Assembly (NCBI GenBank): GCA_030340625.1
Contig: JAOPHQ010003976.1
Coordinates: 1-64,000, forward strand
Source: Merluccius polli
Taxonomy: Eukaryota; Chordata; Actinopteri; Gadiformes; Merlucciidae
Length of the DNA stretch: 64,000 nucleotides
Direction: 5' to 3'
The first letter of the stretch is position 1. Each line of letters begins with the position of its first letter. Under the pieces are notes generated by a model. It had not been told where the DNA came from. It saw only the letters and a list, made by a program, of their open reading frames with translations, and searched no databases. Made by a program: the position numbers and the translations under genes. Below are positions 1 through 12,750 of the stretch, one piece after another.

Positions 1-759
1 TGGAGGATTTATATAACGCCCATTAACCTTTAGGTCACCCTAGCTGTAGTAACACAATGACACCCTATTTATTTTAAAGTAGTTAACAATGTTAGACGGG
101 AGCGAGCACTCTCCCCTTTCTATTTTTACCGGCACATTTCTAGGTCAAGTGGTGTGGTATTAATACCTCCGAGGTTTCGCTAATGCTTTTGTATTGCTTT
201 TTAATGACATTATGTGTTGGTCCAAAGATTAGCACAACACATACAACCTTAACAGACACGCGCGCGCGCGCACACACGCATGCGCACACGCGCAGTCTCG
301 GTTCCACGAGATTTACACCTATGCTGATAACTTGGCCTAGAGAGAAGCACCGATGGCATAGGCAGGTGTAGCCAGTTGTCGTCCCCAAGGTTGGTGAATT
401 TATCTTGCCTCTCTCCTTCTCTCTCTCTCCCCCTCTCTCTCTCTCCCTCTCCCTCTCCATCTCTGTCTCGCTCCTACCTTGTTCTTTTTTGCCCTGGATT
501 TTTTCGTGTCCTCCTCCCACTCTCTGTTCCCCCCTCTGTTTTCTACATGTCCCCCCCCCCCACCACCACCACCACCTCTTATATCCCCCCTCCAACCTGT
601 CTCATCCTCTAACATGCACCCCCCTCTCTCTCTCTCTCTCCTCTCACTCTTCACTCCCCCCCCCCCCCGATGTCTCTTTACCGCCTGTCACACTGTCACT
701 TTACGCACTCTTCTCCATTTCGCCTGCAACTCTACTCACCCTGTTTCACTTTCACTCTT

Positions 760-790
<31 letters not shown>

Positions 791-892
791 GTCTCGGCCC
801 CCTTTTTCATCCATTGATTCTCTCCCCCCACCCCACCCCACCCCCTCCCGCCCATTTCTTTCTCCCATCCTCCTCCTCCTCCGGTCTCACAG
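1..892 (+). other. Intron upstream of the terminal netrin-G exon
   Basis: No coding exon is recognisable here. From about 405 to 850 the plus strand is a long pyrimidine-rich stretch, mostly CT and CCT repeats with C runs near 550 and 658. It leads straight into the splice acceptor at 891-892. A short alternating CG/CA tract lies at about 260-294. Long open frames on both strands here are low-complexity artefacts. Confidence 0.6.
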
Positions 893-1119
893 CGAACATG
901 TGCGACGAGGAGCTGCTGCTGTGTCAGAACGGGGGCACCTGCCACCAGAGCCAGAGGTGCGTCTGCCCGCCCGAGTTCAAGGGGGTGCTGTGCCAGCAGT
1001 CCCGCTGCGAGGACGGCCAGAGCTGCAACGCCGCCCCCGCCGCCGGCCGCCCCGCCGCCGCCGCCGCCGCCCTGCTGATCGGCGGACTGCTCCTCCTGGC
1101 CACGTTGACTTCTCACTGA
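893..1119 (+). CDS. ntng2: Netrin-G, terminal coding exon (EGF-like domain and GPI signal)
   Basis: Netrin-Gs are GPI-anchored members of the netrin family on axons; they bind NGL/LRRC4 partners at synapses. The exon opens after a TCTCACAG acceptor and ends at TGA 1117-1119. It encodes one EGF-like repeat with six cysteines in the order CDEELLLC, GGTC, RC, VC, LC. A further Cys pair (SRCEDGQSC) follows, then an alanine/leucine-rich hydrophobic tail, as expected of a GPI-attachment signal. The NELLxCQNGGTC-like start and short hydrophobic end match the C-terminus of NTNG1/NTNG2. I prefer ntng2 because the other genes here belong to the human 9q34 block, but the paralogue is not proven. Only the last exon is in the window. 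The tail is coded by a GCC-rich stretch giving a polyalanine run. Confidence 0.8.
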
Positions 1120-1400
1120 GCCGCCGCCGCCGCCGCCGCCGCCCGCCAACGACGTCGTCGCCGCGCACCACCGCCACCCCCTCAAATATAACCAAGGGCC
1201 GTGCGTTTGAGGAGCGTGTTTTTTGCGTACGCACGTGAAAGCGAAAGAGCGGGGCTAAGAATAGTCAGTGGACTAGTTCGCGGACCCTGTGGAAAATGCG
1301 TGAATGCCCCCAACCCCCCCCCCCCCCCCCCGCCGCCGCGGCCCGCAAAAAGCTCCCGCACTTACACACACACACACACGTATACGCACAAGACGAACCA

Positions 1401-1442
<42 letters not shown>

Positions 1443-2660
1443 TATATGCATATAAATGAACTGGCAAAGACAAAACTGTCACTGATACGTGACACAGACA
1501 CACACACGCACACAGACACACACACGCACATTTACATACAAACACACACACACACAAACACACACACACACGCATACAGTACAAACACACCCCACTGGAC
1601 TGTTACTGTTACTGGGCGTTTTTCTCAGATGTGTGTGTGTACTACAAGACGAGACACACACAAAAAAAGGGACACACACAAAGAGAGAGGCAAGAGGAGC
1701 CACCTCAGAGTGGACTGGATTCACATCGAGTAGGGGTGGGGACGGGTGGGACGGGGTAGAAGAAGAAGAAGAAGAAGAAGAAGAAGAAGAAGAAGAAGAA
1801 GAAGAAGAAGAAGAAGAAGAAGAAGAAGAAGGCGATGATGATTGTCGAAGAAGATGAAGACGAAGAAGAAGAAGAATCATAGCGAACCAACCACTGTCTC
1901 TTACCCTTTATTCCAGAGCTGGAGCAACATGCGTCATACCAAAAAGCGTAAAACAAAAAAAAGGAGAGAACATTAACCGAAGCAACTCACCGTTTCACTT
2001 CAGACGAAGAAGTAAGGGTGGCGGGTGGGGGAGCAAACTGCTGTTGTACACACACAAAGACTTTTCTTTTTTCCTCTTGATTTTCGTGATTGAGTTGAGA
2101 GCACACCACCTTTATGAGACTGCTCTTTGCCTGAGGTACTTTGTGATTGGTGGGATTTAAAGAGACATGATTGGGCAGAGTGGGCGTTATTTAGGAAGGA
2201 AGGGAGAGGCAGGTGGTGAGGTGGATGTTTGTTTGTTTTTTGCTGCTGAGGCCTAAGTAGAGTATTAACCAGGTTTCATTTTAAACAACAACAAAAAATG
2301 AGACTTGATTTCACATTTTCTTCTATTTCCGCTGCATTTTATTTTATTTATTTTTTCTTATGTCATTGTATCTAATGTGCCCACTAACAGTCGCTGAGAT
2401 TATACATATATAATATTTCAGAGGATTATGAATAATACAAATTTAGTCACTATTATGGTCGTGATAGGAATGAGTGATTGTTGCCACACTTAGCGAGATT
2501 TTATCTTCACACAGTATTCAGGAAACAGAATTTACCTTATCAGAAATCTAAAAAGAAAAGAAAGAAAATAACAACAAAGTATCAATATTATATGACATTA
2601 TTTGAATATTTTTTGTAGAAATTATTTTTGTTTGAAGTTACAATAAATTATAACAAATTA
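1120..2660 (+). other. Probable netrin-G 3' UTR, microsatellite-rich
   Basis: After the stop come a (CCG)n tract (about 1122-1146), a C run (1314-1330), several (CA)n blocks (1364-1573) and a pure (GAA)24 tract. A possible polyadenylation signal AATAAA lies at 2642-2647. That this whole stretch is transcribed is inference. Confidence 0.4.
1759..1831 (+). repeat. (GAA)24 trinucleotide tract
   Basis: An uninterrupted run of about 24 GAA units, followed by looser GAA/GAT repeats to about 1876. It is a pure polypurine tract. Confidence 0.95.
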
Positions 2661-3352
2661 CATTTACAACTATTACAAATGAGCATTTTTTTTTACACTG
2701 TGTGTGTGTGTGTGTGCGTGTGTGTGAGCGAAATGGACAGTTTGTCCTGACTGCTCTTTGTCCTGGGTTGGTATATTCAATGATCTGTTGACATTCGCCA
2801 AACGATCTGTATTCAGCACAGGGGCTGGACCTCCAAAAAGCAAATGAGATCCCTCACAGCAAGTTATTAATTCAGTGTCTTTCATTCTATTTTAAACTGA
2901 CATTAAACAAAGCACCAAAGTTGAAACCCAACACACTCAGAGAGACAGAAAGAGAGAAAGAGGAACGGTTCTACCATCAAGGGAATGAGTTATTTCACAC
3001 AGAGAAGATATATTACTTATTTTCTATCTCAAAGGTTCACTTGAAACGTTTAACCCTGAAGATAACACCACTGGTCTGACTGGACTGACCAATGGTTTCT
3101 GGAGCTATGGATTCCTCTTATGTTGATTAGGGCTGCAACAAATTATTATTTCTCTTGTGGATTTATAAAATGACATAATTGTGGCAGTTGATTCCTGCCA
3201 CACGCCGCCTAAGTGGCTTTGCTGGGCTCCTCTGACACATAGGATACAGGGAAAACCAGTGTGGTAGAAACCCAGTTTATTGGAGAGTCAGCAAGATGTT
3301 ACAAGCCAGAGCAGATGGTAAATGCTGTCATGACAGAGGCTCTCTCCCCTGA

Positions 3353-3475
3353 GTGTGTGTGTGTTGATAGCCGGTTCCTCCTGGGTGCCATGATTGCTCT
3401 CATGCACCACAGGTCTGCGGCCCCGCCCAGCCGCAGAGTCTAGCCAGCCAGGTGAGGCTGTAAACCAGCTATCAC
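3353..3475 (-). mobile_element. Short TIR element, family A (complete copy)
   Basis: Read on the minus strand, this matches the element at 60528-61139 without that element's nested insertion. It begins with GATAGCTGGTTTACAGCC and ends with an inverted form of the same end (CCGGCTATCAAC). It shares the internal GCGGGGC, CAGACCTGTGGTGCATGAGA and ATCATG blocks. There is no coding capacity. The family is not identified. Confidence 0.7.
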
Positions 3476-5151
3476 ATAACAGCACACCCTCCACACAACG
3501 TCGAGACTAAGGGGAAAGTCCATCGGAGGCCGACTCCACCGCCCTCATCCAAGCAATAAACAGAAAAAATAAACCTAACCACTGGAATCTTAACAGGGTT
3601 GCCATACCTAAAATACAAAAACCGCCAACCCCACACCTCTTGGCGGAGGTGTCTCTGGGCTGGCCGTTTGCAGGGGCTGTCTAGACGGAGGAGGCTCGAC
3701 AGCTGGAAAGTTCCGCAATACTTTTAGATTAAGTTTAAATCATGTTATATTGTACTGCACTTTACTGTATATCATAAGGCAAAGCTACATTCGGGCCTAT
3801 GCTACACCGGGTAAGGTAGGAGAAATTGGGTAAAAGACTGCATCACGTATTGAACTCCACACTCAAGAAATGATAGAAAAGCTGGCATCATGCGTTCCCT
3901 TTTGGGGGTCCATCCCATATTCTGTCAGGCAGGGCCGATGTTTCTTCCTGGGCCTCTAAACTTGGTTTATGAATGTGAAACTTTCGAGAAACTGCCAAGG
4001 TGGTACCTAGAGTAACCAGGTCTGCAATAAGCCCCGTCTGGTTTTATTCTCAGACACCTATACGGTAAACACAGCCAAACAGTACAATTGTACTATTGTA
4101 CTATTTTTCTGCCAAAATGGTGCAATATTTTAATACATTTGATAGAATAAATTGCGCTAGATCCAAATAATGAATACTAAAAATGATGTAGAAAGTTACT
4201 ACATTAACTACTATACCATACATTACATACTACTTCGTATTTGTGCCATAGCGTTAACATCTGGGATAGAAATCACTACAGGGAAGACAGACGCATGACA
4301 TTTTTGCCATTTTGTTTCACAATAAGTGAAACCATCATCATAGATGTCACACCGACTGACTCCGAGTGATGCCGCGTATATAAATAGTACTAAATACTGT
4401 ATAGCACTCACTTTAGCAATCTGGCCTTGTCCACATTGTCCAAGTGAAGAAAATGTTAAGACAATAACAGTATGTGGCCACGGTTTCACTGTGAATTTTC
4501 CAGACAGTCTCTGAGCCGAGAACAAACTAAGAACGGGTCGCCCTGTCCAACAGCTCTGATGAATGTCTGCACACACAGGCCTACATATATTCATAATCAC
4601 ACTGAACTCGATGTAGAGCAGAGAGAGAGCGAGAGAGAGGTTTTTTTTTTGCTGCTGCTGCTGGCTTCTGTCGCCGGTGCCAGCTCACGTCCACCACGCG
4701 TGTGACTGACACGGGGAACAGATGATCTGAGGATGAAGCGCGTCTCTTCTCCCCGGATCTGTGAACCTCGTCCGCAAACCGCCGCCGCCGCCGCCACCAC
4801 CAACACCGCCCACGTCCACTCTGGACGCCACACACACACACACACACACCGCACTCCGCATCACCTCCCAGTCCCCGCCGACGGGGAGAAAACTTTGTGG
4901 ATAAATCAAAAGAAGTGCCAAGTGACTCGACGGCTTATGTATGGTACGGCTCAGACGAGGGATGACGTCCTCGGGTAGGCAGAGCGTGTCAAAAAAAAAG
5001 TTGGGCTACATTATTGAAATCACGGATCCTACGACATCCAAGTTACCCGGCCTCCCGTGACCAAAACATGCAGCAAAAACCTTGACGTTGAAAAACTACA
5101 GGAGTCATGATGAATTGTATTCATGATTAAGGGAGTGTGTGTTTGTATACA

Positions 5152-5370
<219 letters not shown>

Positions 5371-6487
5371 CGTGTGCATGCACTTGTGCGAAGGTAAACT
5401 GCCGTGTATTGTCCTAGTAGTCTCAGTATGTTAATTGCGCATATTACTGTTAAACTCTTGAGATGGATGTGTTCATCTGTGCCCCTTCAAGACGGGGAAC
5501 AGACAACGTCGGCGAGACTGTGGTTCCTCCTGTCAGACGACGGTTATTTCTGGATTCCAGGAAGCGGTTCCTCTAATCATCCGAATGAGAAACCAAACCC
5601 TCCTATAGTCGGGACCGATCAACGTCTAATCCAAACGACGTCGTGGTAGACCAGCAGCAGCAGCAGCAGTCAAGACACTTCAACTCATCCCTGTTTCCAA
5701 CATCACGGATATATGGAAATACAGTATATCCTGCGTAATATAGTGGCACATCATTAGGAAATACCGTTTGGAGTCGATACAAACATGCAGCTTTCTCATG
5801 TTAGAAAGCATCACCACATCTCTCCCGCAGGCCTCTAGTCTGTCGGCCATTAATGGCTCCTACACAACTCAATTTCTGCATCTTCTGTCCGTCTTGCTTT
5901 GACATGAGAATATCGACTGAAGATAACGCGCATAATGTTTTAACCATAACTCGTAAGCGGTACAAGAAGAATCCCTACATATTCTATAAGCCACAGCGAG
6001 CAGGAGTGTGCGTCAGTAGGACACCGCCTTATAAAGCATTTATAATCGCTACAAGCGACTCGTGCTTTGAACTTGTAGGGATAACCGTATTGCCTCGCGC
6101 ACAGGCTCACACAACACAGCCTGGAATACACAGTTAGATAGTTACGGAGAGATGATACAGTGGGGAGACGGTATGGAAAGATGGAGCGCTTAGACTTGGG
6201 ACTGCATGGCACAGATGTGCTCAAGATGAACACCGGCCAGCAAAGCCACCCCACTACCCCCCCCCCCCCCACCCCACCCCCCCGCCAGGGATACAGGTCT
6301 GGGATTAGAGTGTAAAGGTGACTAATGCTCTTTACCTCTGGCGCCCCGCTAGGCATCGGGACTCACCGCCTGAGGGAGGGAGGATTAAGGCTAGCTAGTC
6401 TCAAGTCCACTCCTCTTGCACATTATAGACCTGCATCTCCTTCTCCATCCTATTCATCGTAGATTTTTTTGTGCTATCTATATCAAT

Positions 6488-6493
6488 ATACAG

Positions 6494-6577
<84 letters not shown>

Positions 6578-6620
6578 TAGATAGATAGAGATATATAGAT
6601 ATAGATATAGATATAGATAT
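6488..6620 (+). repeat. Compound (TA)n(GA)n(GATA)n microsatellite
   Basis: (TA)n from about 6492 passes into (GA)n around 6515-6572, then GATA/GATATA repeats. Confidence 0.95.
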
Positions 6621-6714
6621 ACTCGCTATATATTATATATATTCTGTATTTATTCATATTTGTTTTATTCCTCCGGCGGAGGAGGTTCGGCATTGAACTC
6701 CAGGATACTCACTC

Positions 6715-7424
6715 ACTTTTACAGGTGTACCATCGAGAGTGTCCTGGCTGGCAGCATCGCGGTCCGGTACTGCAGCTGCACCGAAGCAACCTACGCAGAG
6801 GTTGGTCGGATCAGCCCAGCGCATCACCAGGACTGAGCTGCCAGCCATGCAGGACCTCTACAGCCAGCGCCTCAGGAGGAAAGGCGCAGCCGATCCTCTC
6901 TGACCCCGGCCACGGCTCTTTCACGCTCCCGCCGTCTCAGCAGGCGGGTACAGAGGCAGCCGAACCCGCACCAGCAGGTTCAGAGACCTGTTTTTACCCA
7001 CAAGCAATCAGGCTACTGAACTGCTAACACTGGCGCACGCACACACACCATACACGCATACACATACCACAATGACCCACAATGGTCCCTCACCCCCCCC
7101 CCCCCCCCCCCCCCCCACACCCACCCACACACACATGGCACTTTCAGGAGGAAAACTACTCTTTACATTGTCTACCGCTAGTCACTTCTTACTCTATAAC
7201 TACTGTTATTCTTCTACTTCTACTTTATTTTATTTTACTTTACTACTTTATACTATACTATTAATACTTTATATTACTTATAATTCACCGCTTCTTTGCA
7301 TTTTAGATTTGTTATAGCTACTATTTAAATACTGTTTTTATTCTAATAGCTTACTATGCCTTATTGTACTTATGACGTTGCATTGTTATCAGGTATATGA
7401 CAATAAACTTGAAACTATTCATAA
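6715..7424 (+). mobile_element. 3' end of an L2-like LINE (broken)
   Basis: Translated fragments after about 6718 resemble the C-terminal end of an L2/Maui-type reverse transcriptase. They include a 'FYRCTIESVLAG' start and the closing 'CFYPQAIRLLN' with stop at 7025-7027, but in different frames, so frameshifts are present. An A/T-rich 3' tail ends with TGACAATAAACTTGAAAC, the usual tail type of fish L2 elements. Only the 3' end survives, as expected from 5' truncation on insertion. Confidence 0.75.
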
Positions 7425-10400
7425 TTGTATCATTTATTATTTGGCAGACAATATTGGAGCAATTGCTGTTGCACTTCCCCACTGAAGAGTGACTCTATGT
7501 GTTGTGGATGGAGGAAGACGGAGTAAGACGGAGGAGGACGGAGCGAGGGCCGTGGCTTCGACTTGCAGCCCTGTGTTGTGCACTGTTTTGATTCAGCACC
7601 TCATTATTCACATGACAGTGAATAATAAACAGTTTTTCTCTAGTCATCTGCAACCCATTTGATCTGCAGCCCTTTTTTGGTAATTGGCCTAAAGTACTGG
7701 CCGATTTGGTTACTGAAGTGAATAATTATTTTAGTACCAGAAGGAACGATGCACTGATTCAGTAAGAATCAATATTACTTGTACTGAACAGAATAGCTAT
7801 TGTGTTAGTTTGGATTGATTTGAGGATAACTATTGTTTATTGTTTTCATCTTGCTGAATACAATATTCTCTAACGGACATCTAACATGGTTATAGGCTTC
7901 AAAACAGATGTTCAAGTCACATTTATAATAACTCATCTGATATAATGACTTTACCTGTCATGGGAATGTTCTCCAGTTACCAATACAGGATATCTGACAG
8001 TGATACCTGATACCAGCTAGTGCCGCTAACCTCGGTGCACAAGCATCCACAAACATTTCCGTTCCATTCACGACCATCTTTCCTTTAAAACAATCATGGG
8101 ATTTTCATTTTTCATACAAGGAATACATTTTTTAAATATATATTCAGCATTTTTTATTCACATGCTGGGCTGAGTTATGGTGTCGTTTGGTGTCAGTGCA
8201 TCAATTAACACCATCCTCACCCTATAGTTTGTAAAAAGACCATCTAAAAAGTTATAAAGTAACAGTATCGTCTATCGTGGGGATACCTGCATAATTTGCA
8301 GTCCATTTATTTCTTTTCCAGTGGATATTATCTGTACGGGCAAATCAGCAAACGGCAAAATAAGAGGCTGCTTGCTTGGGAGAGAGAGAGCTTAGGCTTT
8401 CATGACAGAGGGGATTTGGTAGCTCTGCACTGCTGTGAAGCACAGAGACGGGTCGCCACTAGAGACAACCGTCTGCTGCTGAGCTCAACTGTCAAGTGCC
8501 CCAAACATTAAAATTATACTGGAAAAATGAAAGTTTTCAATGTTTGGAGGATACACAAATAACTAGCGAATGAATTCTGGTATTTAATTGACGCTGCCAG
8601 TAAAACTTAAATCAGCCCTAGCTGCACATAATAGTTTCATAGTAACACTCTCTGTATTAATAAATAACGAGAATGTTGAGTCAATGTTATGTTTTAAATA
8701 GTAAAACGGCTCTCTGTACGTCGGTTTATTACACACACGATGATAATTTGATGCACAGCAGCTGGCTTCGTATATCAGTTTATTATAGACAATAATAATT
8801 GCTAATAAAAACTAAGCGAACAAACTAAGGTGGAAGAAAACAAATGATGTTACAGATCTATGTGTTAATAATATTATTGATTCACATTTTTGGGGATTGT
8901 TTACTTCATTTCCTTAGGGTAGGTAAAATTACATGAAATATTAGTATCATATTAAATGATACACCCCGAAAAATATGCCAAAAAGTTAATTTTCTTCTCC
9001 CGTAACAGAATTATGAATACAACTACAAATGAGATATTCAAAGGAACAAAATCGCCTATACACCTTCTCTCCCTTTTGAGTTACAAGTCGCAGTGAAAAA
9101 TAAACGGCCGATGTAAATGTCACAGCAATCCTCCCTGAGAACTGCTGAAGCGTTGCTTGACGGCCAGACGATACCCATTAGTACCGCAAGACACACCTGC
9201 GCCCACCTGACCTCGTCTGCTGTGTGTGCGTGTCACAGTATATGTTGTCGGATGCGATACAGACGACCGAAGGGCACGCACCTCAGCCGACACAGACAGG
9301 CAGGCAGGCAGGCGGCTGAAACGACCGCGTTGTCGGATTCTGCACCGAAAGGGAGAACTGGGAATGGGCGCCTAACTGGGAGATAACTGGTAGAATATAT
9401 GGGGGCTGTGGGAGCTAACTGGTATACGCTCGAAGGTAGACTCACACTGGGAAATCTCGGAAATATCATGAATTAAAAGGTAGCCTATGGGTCCATTTTA
9501 ACATCATTCTGTTCTGTTTTCTTGTAACAGAATAATACTCGTCCCTGGTTCAGAGTAAAATGCATTTGTTCAGAGGTTGAGGAGTTGGATTGTCATCAGC
9601 CTAGCATGTGTTATACTGCTGCAATACCCTGCCCAACCACCGTGTGGCCCAGTAGGTTGTAGTTTAAAGCTCAAACAATATCAAGGTGCTTTAAGTTTGT
9701 TTCCTATAAGATTTTCTGTGAAATATTGTAACTACTTCAAAGGTTTTTTTTTCAATTAGACCATTTCCATGTTGGTGCCATATATGCTCTTTAACATTAA
9801 CATAGTGTTGCATTTGAACTGAACTTGGAGAACATAGCGTTACTTCACTACTTCTGTCCGACATTACACTAGTTGTGTTAGTCAGGCAAATGCTTGGCAC
9901 ACCTCAAATCAAATGAATTAGTATTTTGGGTTTGTCCTGTGACAGCACTGTGGTGATGGGCAGATCAGCAGAGCGACGCCTCCTCAACACCTGCATCATT
10001 AAATAACAACCATCGGGGCTGGAGCTGATCAAAGAGCGGGATATTTAATCCTCAAACCAAGGGCGGGGATTTGAGGGGGCCCTCAACATCCGAAAACAAA
10101 GGACTGTTTCGTGCCCGCCATAGAGAAAAGCAACCAATTCATATCCAAAACAATATCAGATATTCATGTTGTATGATATTCCCTAGCATGAAGCACAGCA
10201 AACTCTTTTTGTACTCCACACACATGCTTTGTTCTGTATAATGTGATATTCACACTTACACCCACATACTGCTACGCTATATCCACGCTGGAGATGGTCT
10301 TATTAATAGGAATATATCCACATTTCAAAATATATTACCATTATGATCGCCAAATTAACAAGGGCATAGAAACATTTGACAAATTTCAAAAAATCTAAAG

Positions 10401-12395
10401 CTTTAATAGAGTGGTAAAAGTAACAGCAATTGAATGACTTACATTGAGTAATAAATAGCCTACAAAACCCAACAAAATATAGCGCATGATAAGCTTGGAC
10501 AGGATTCGGTGTCCTGGTGTTCCCTGGCAGGCAGGTCTGTATTAACAAACTGTCTCCAAACGCCAGTTGGCAGTTGAGTTGAAGAGTTGAGTCTAGTGTA
10601 GAGTTGATGACGTGACTGTGGCTTTTATACAGAACAGTTGCATTTAAAGTCAATGGGAATTTGTCTTGCTTGAAATGAAATTCAGACACGTTTTCTTGAG
10701 CAAGCTATCCCATCATGCAATTATGCGTCAGTGAAACTGTACAGCGAATCTGCCCTGAAGCATGCAACCGCCTTCACACCATAATTTGAGTGAATTGGCC
10801 GGCTGTGTCTCTCTTTTTATAGGTCAGTGTCTTGGGGGTGGTTCCCGGTGACCCCGATCCAGGCAAGGTAATCGTCTGATTATACGTTCCTTATGTCTTT
10901 ATGGACATAGTTTTCTGCGAGGGGTGGGTGGGGGGTGGGGAGGGGTTTGTCCCCAACTGGTTCATCCTGGAGACCTAACTGCTGATAATAATAACTTAGC
11001 TCTAAGAATCGTTGAACCATGCAAACCCTTCCTGTCACTGCAATATGAACTTAATATTAACATTCAGGTTTTGTCAAATTTCTACATTTCCACTGACCTG
11101 AAACTCAGTTCAACTGTTCCCTCAAAGCATCGAAACCAATCTGCTACACAAGCCATACAGTGTGTACCGCCCTCAAGTGGAGATAGGTTGAGATTACATA
11201 AAGACTAGACAGTGACAAGAGAAAAAGCCAGCAATTCATATGAATATATAGTTAGTTTTGTACATTCAACCACATATAAAATAGCATATCGTGACATTTC
11301 TTGTAATTACAGTTCCCCATTTTGCTAAATTATTTCTTTAATAACATTTGCAAATATTTTGCAATATCAATGACTATAAGTCATACAACTCAACCCGCAT
11401 TAATCTGATCTCCCTGTTGTAAACCCAGGTGTAGTTTAAACATCAGCATATCAGCACATCATTATGTCAAGAGCAGTGATGAAGTGCGAGGCCAAGGAAA
11501 AAAACAATCATAACGCAGTACAATAATGTTGGCCCAGCATGAAAGACAAATGGCTTCGGACACGGAGCACAAGTGCTTCCATCAGCTCAAAACTAGCAGC
11601 CACATGGCTCATATACGGGCCTTCAGTGTCTGGACAAGGTCATTCTTCACCTCCCAGCAAAATCATCGATATCACCACCACATGGGTCTTTTTAATCTTC
11701 AGGAACCAGAGGAAAAGCTGCTGCTACTTCAATATGTCCACAGCGACCGTATGGAGTGTATGTTTTGGAGTCTGGAAAAACCTATTTAGCTTATCTAGGA
11801 AATGTTCATCTGTAAAAAAGATGACAATTGGAAAGGTTGTAAAAGTTTGTTTGCTTCAAACTCAGAGTCTTGATTAGGAGTGAAAACAATTGTATTAGTA
11901 TCCATTATGAACATGAATTCCATTACATAAAAGGCCTACATTTTGTATACAATTAAAAACATTTGTAAAACTTTTTTTTTTTATTTGCCTGTAAAGATAT
12001 ATAATGCACAATGTCAAATGTATTTAGATTAACATCATGGTTGTACAAGTTCTAGTTACAAGTTCTGAAATGTTAACTTGTGTCCTGTTTCAAATCTGTG
12101 TGGAAATTGAATAAAAGGCCTAACTGTCCAATTGCAATGAAATATTCATGAATTTAGAATTTCCATTAAAGTCAAGGTTGTAATGGCGCATCTACACGGT
12201 AACTGTGGACAGAAAGAAGCAAACTAGATACTCAACGTTACTTGATACAGCAGCAGTAGAAAGCTGTAAAAAAAAAACACAATCCTGACAAATGTCTTTT
12301 CCGTAACGAGTACACCTCTGCTAACCTTTGCCAGGGGCTCAGTTATTATTATTCAATAATGTGCAACTGCATGCACCGAGTGTGTGTGTGTGTGT
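7425..12395. other. Gene-poor region
   Basis: A/T-rich sequence with no exon I can support. Small features are a GACGGAG-type direct repeat near 7510-7545 and a (CAGG)n run at 9297-9312. Two overlapping open frames near 11526-11877 have no recognisable domain. Confidence 0.5.
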
Positions 12396-12701
12396 CAGGG
12401 ACGTCACTAGGATTTAGAGGCTGGGGGGGCTTAGCCCCTAGCAGTGCCCGAAGTGCATGTAAAAAATGTTCATCACATCTAAACAATTTTATTCCAAAAG
12501 ACAACTTCTAATTGTATTAGTTTTTATTTCAACTCATAGTCTGGCTTATTATGTTAAGTGCAGGCATTTTACGATTTCCTTGACAAAAAAAAAAAAAAAT
12601 CTTTTTTGTAAATTATTATTATTTTTTTTTTTTTTGTAGGGGGGGCTTTTGAACATCTTGAGGGGGCTTAGCCCCCCCAAAATAGCCCTAACGACGTCCC
12701 T

Positions 12702-12702
<1 letters not shown>
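12396..12702 (+). mobile_element. hAT-type MITE inserted in a (GT)n tract
   Basis: The ends are inverted: CAGGGACGTC at the start and GACGTCCCTG at the end. A second inverted pair (GGGGCTTAGCCCC) lies inside. Both flanks are GT repeats, so the expected 8-bp target duplication reads GTGTGTGT on each side. There is no ORF. CAGGG ends with an 8-bp duplication fit the hAT superfamily. Confidence 0.8.

Positions 12703-12748
<46 letters not shown>
12703..12748 (+). repeat. (GT)n microsatellite split by the MITE
   Basis: (GT)23 directly follows the MITE; a shorter (GT)n (about 12381-12395) precedes it. Confidence 0.95.

Positions 12749-12750
<2 letters not shown>

Noticed and set aside
405..1238. 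Long plus-strand open frame of 277 codons
   Set aside because: It is the wrong frame over CT-repeat and CCG-rich DNA. The EGF-like frame with ordered cysteines and a proper splice acceptor (893-1119) is the real one.
4597..4978. GC-rich block as the first exon of a gene
   Set aside because: It has CTG/CCG repeats and possible ATGs, but no domain or splice-consistent continuation, so only a note was kept.
11526..11877. Two overlapping open frames and a minus-strand frame with protein-like stretches
   Set aside because: No frame has a recognisable domain, and the minus frame is broken by stops. It could be an old pseudogene but cannot be supported.
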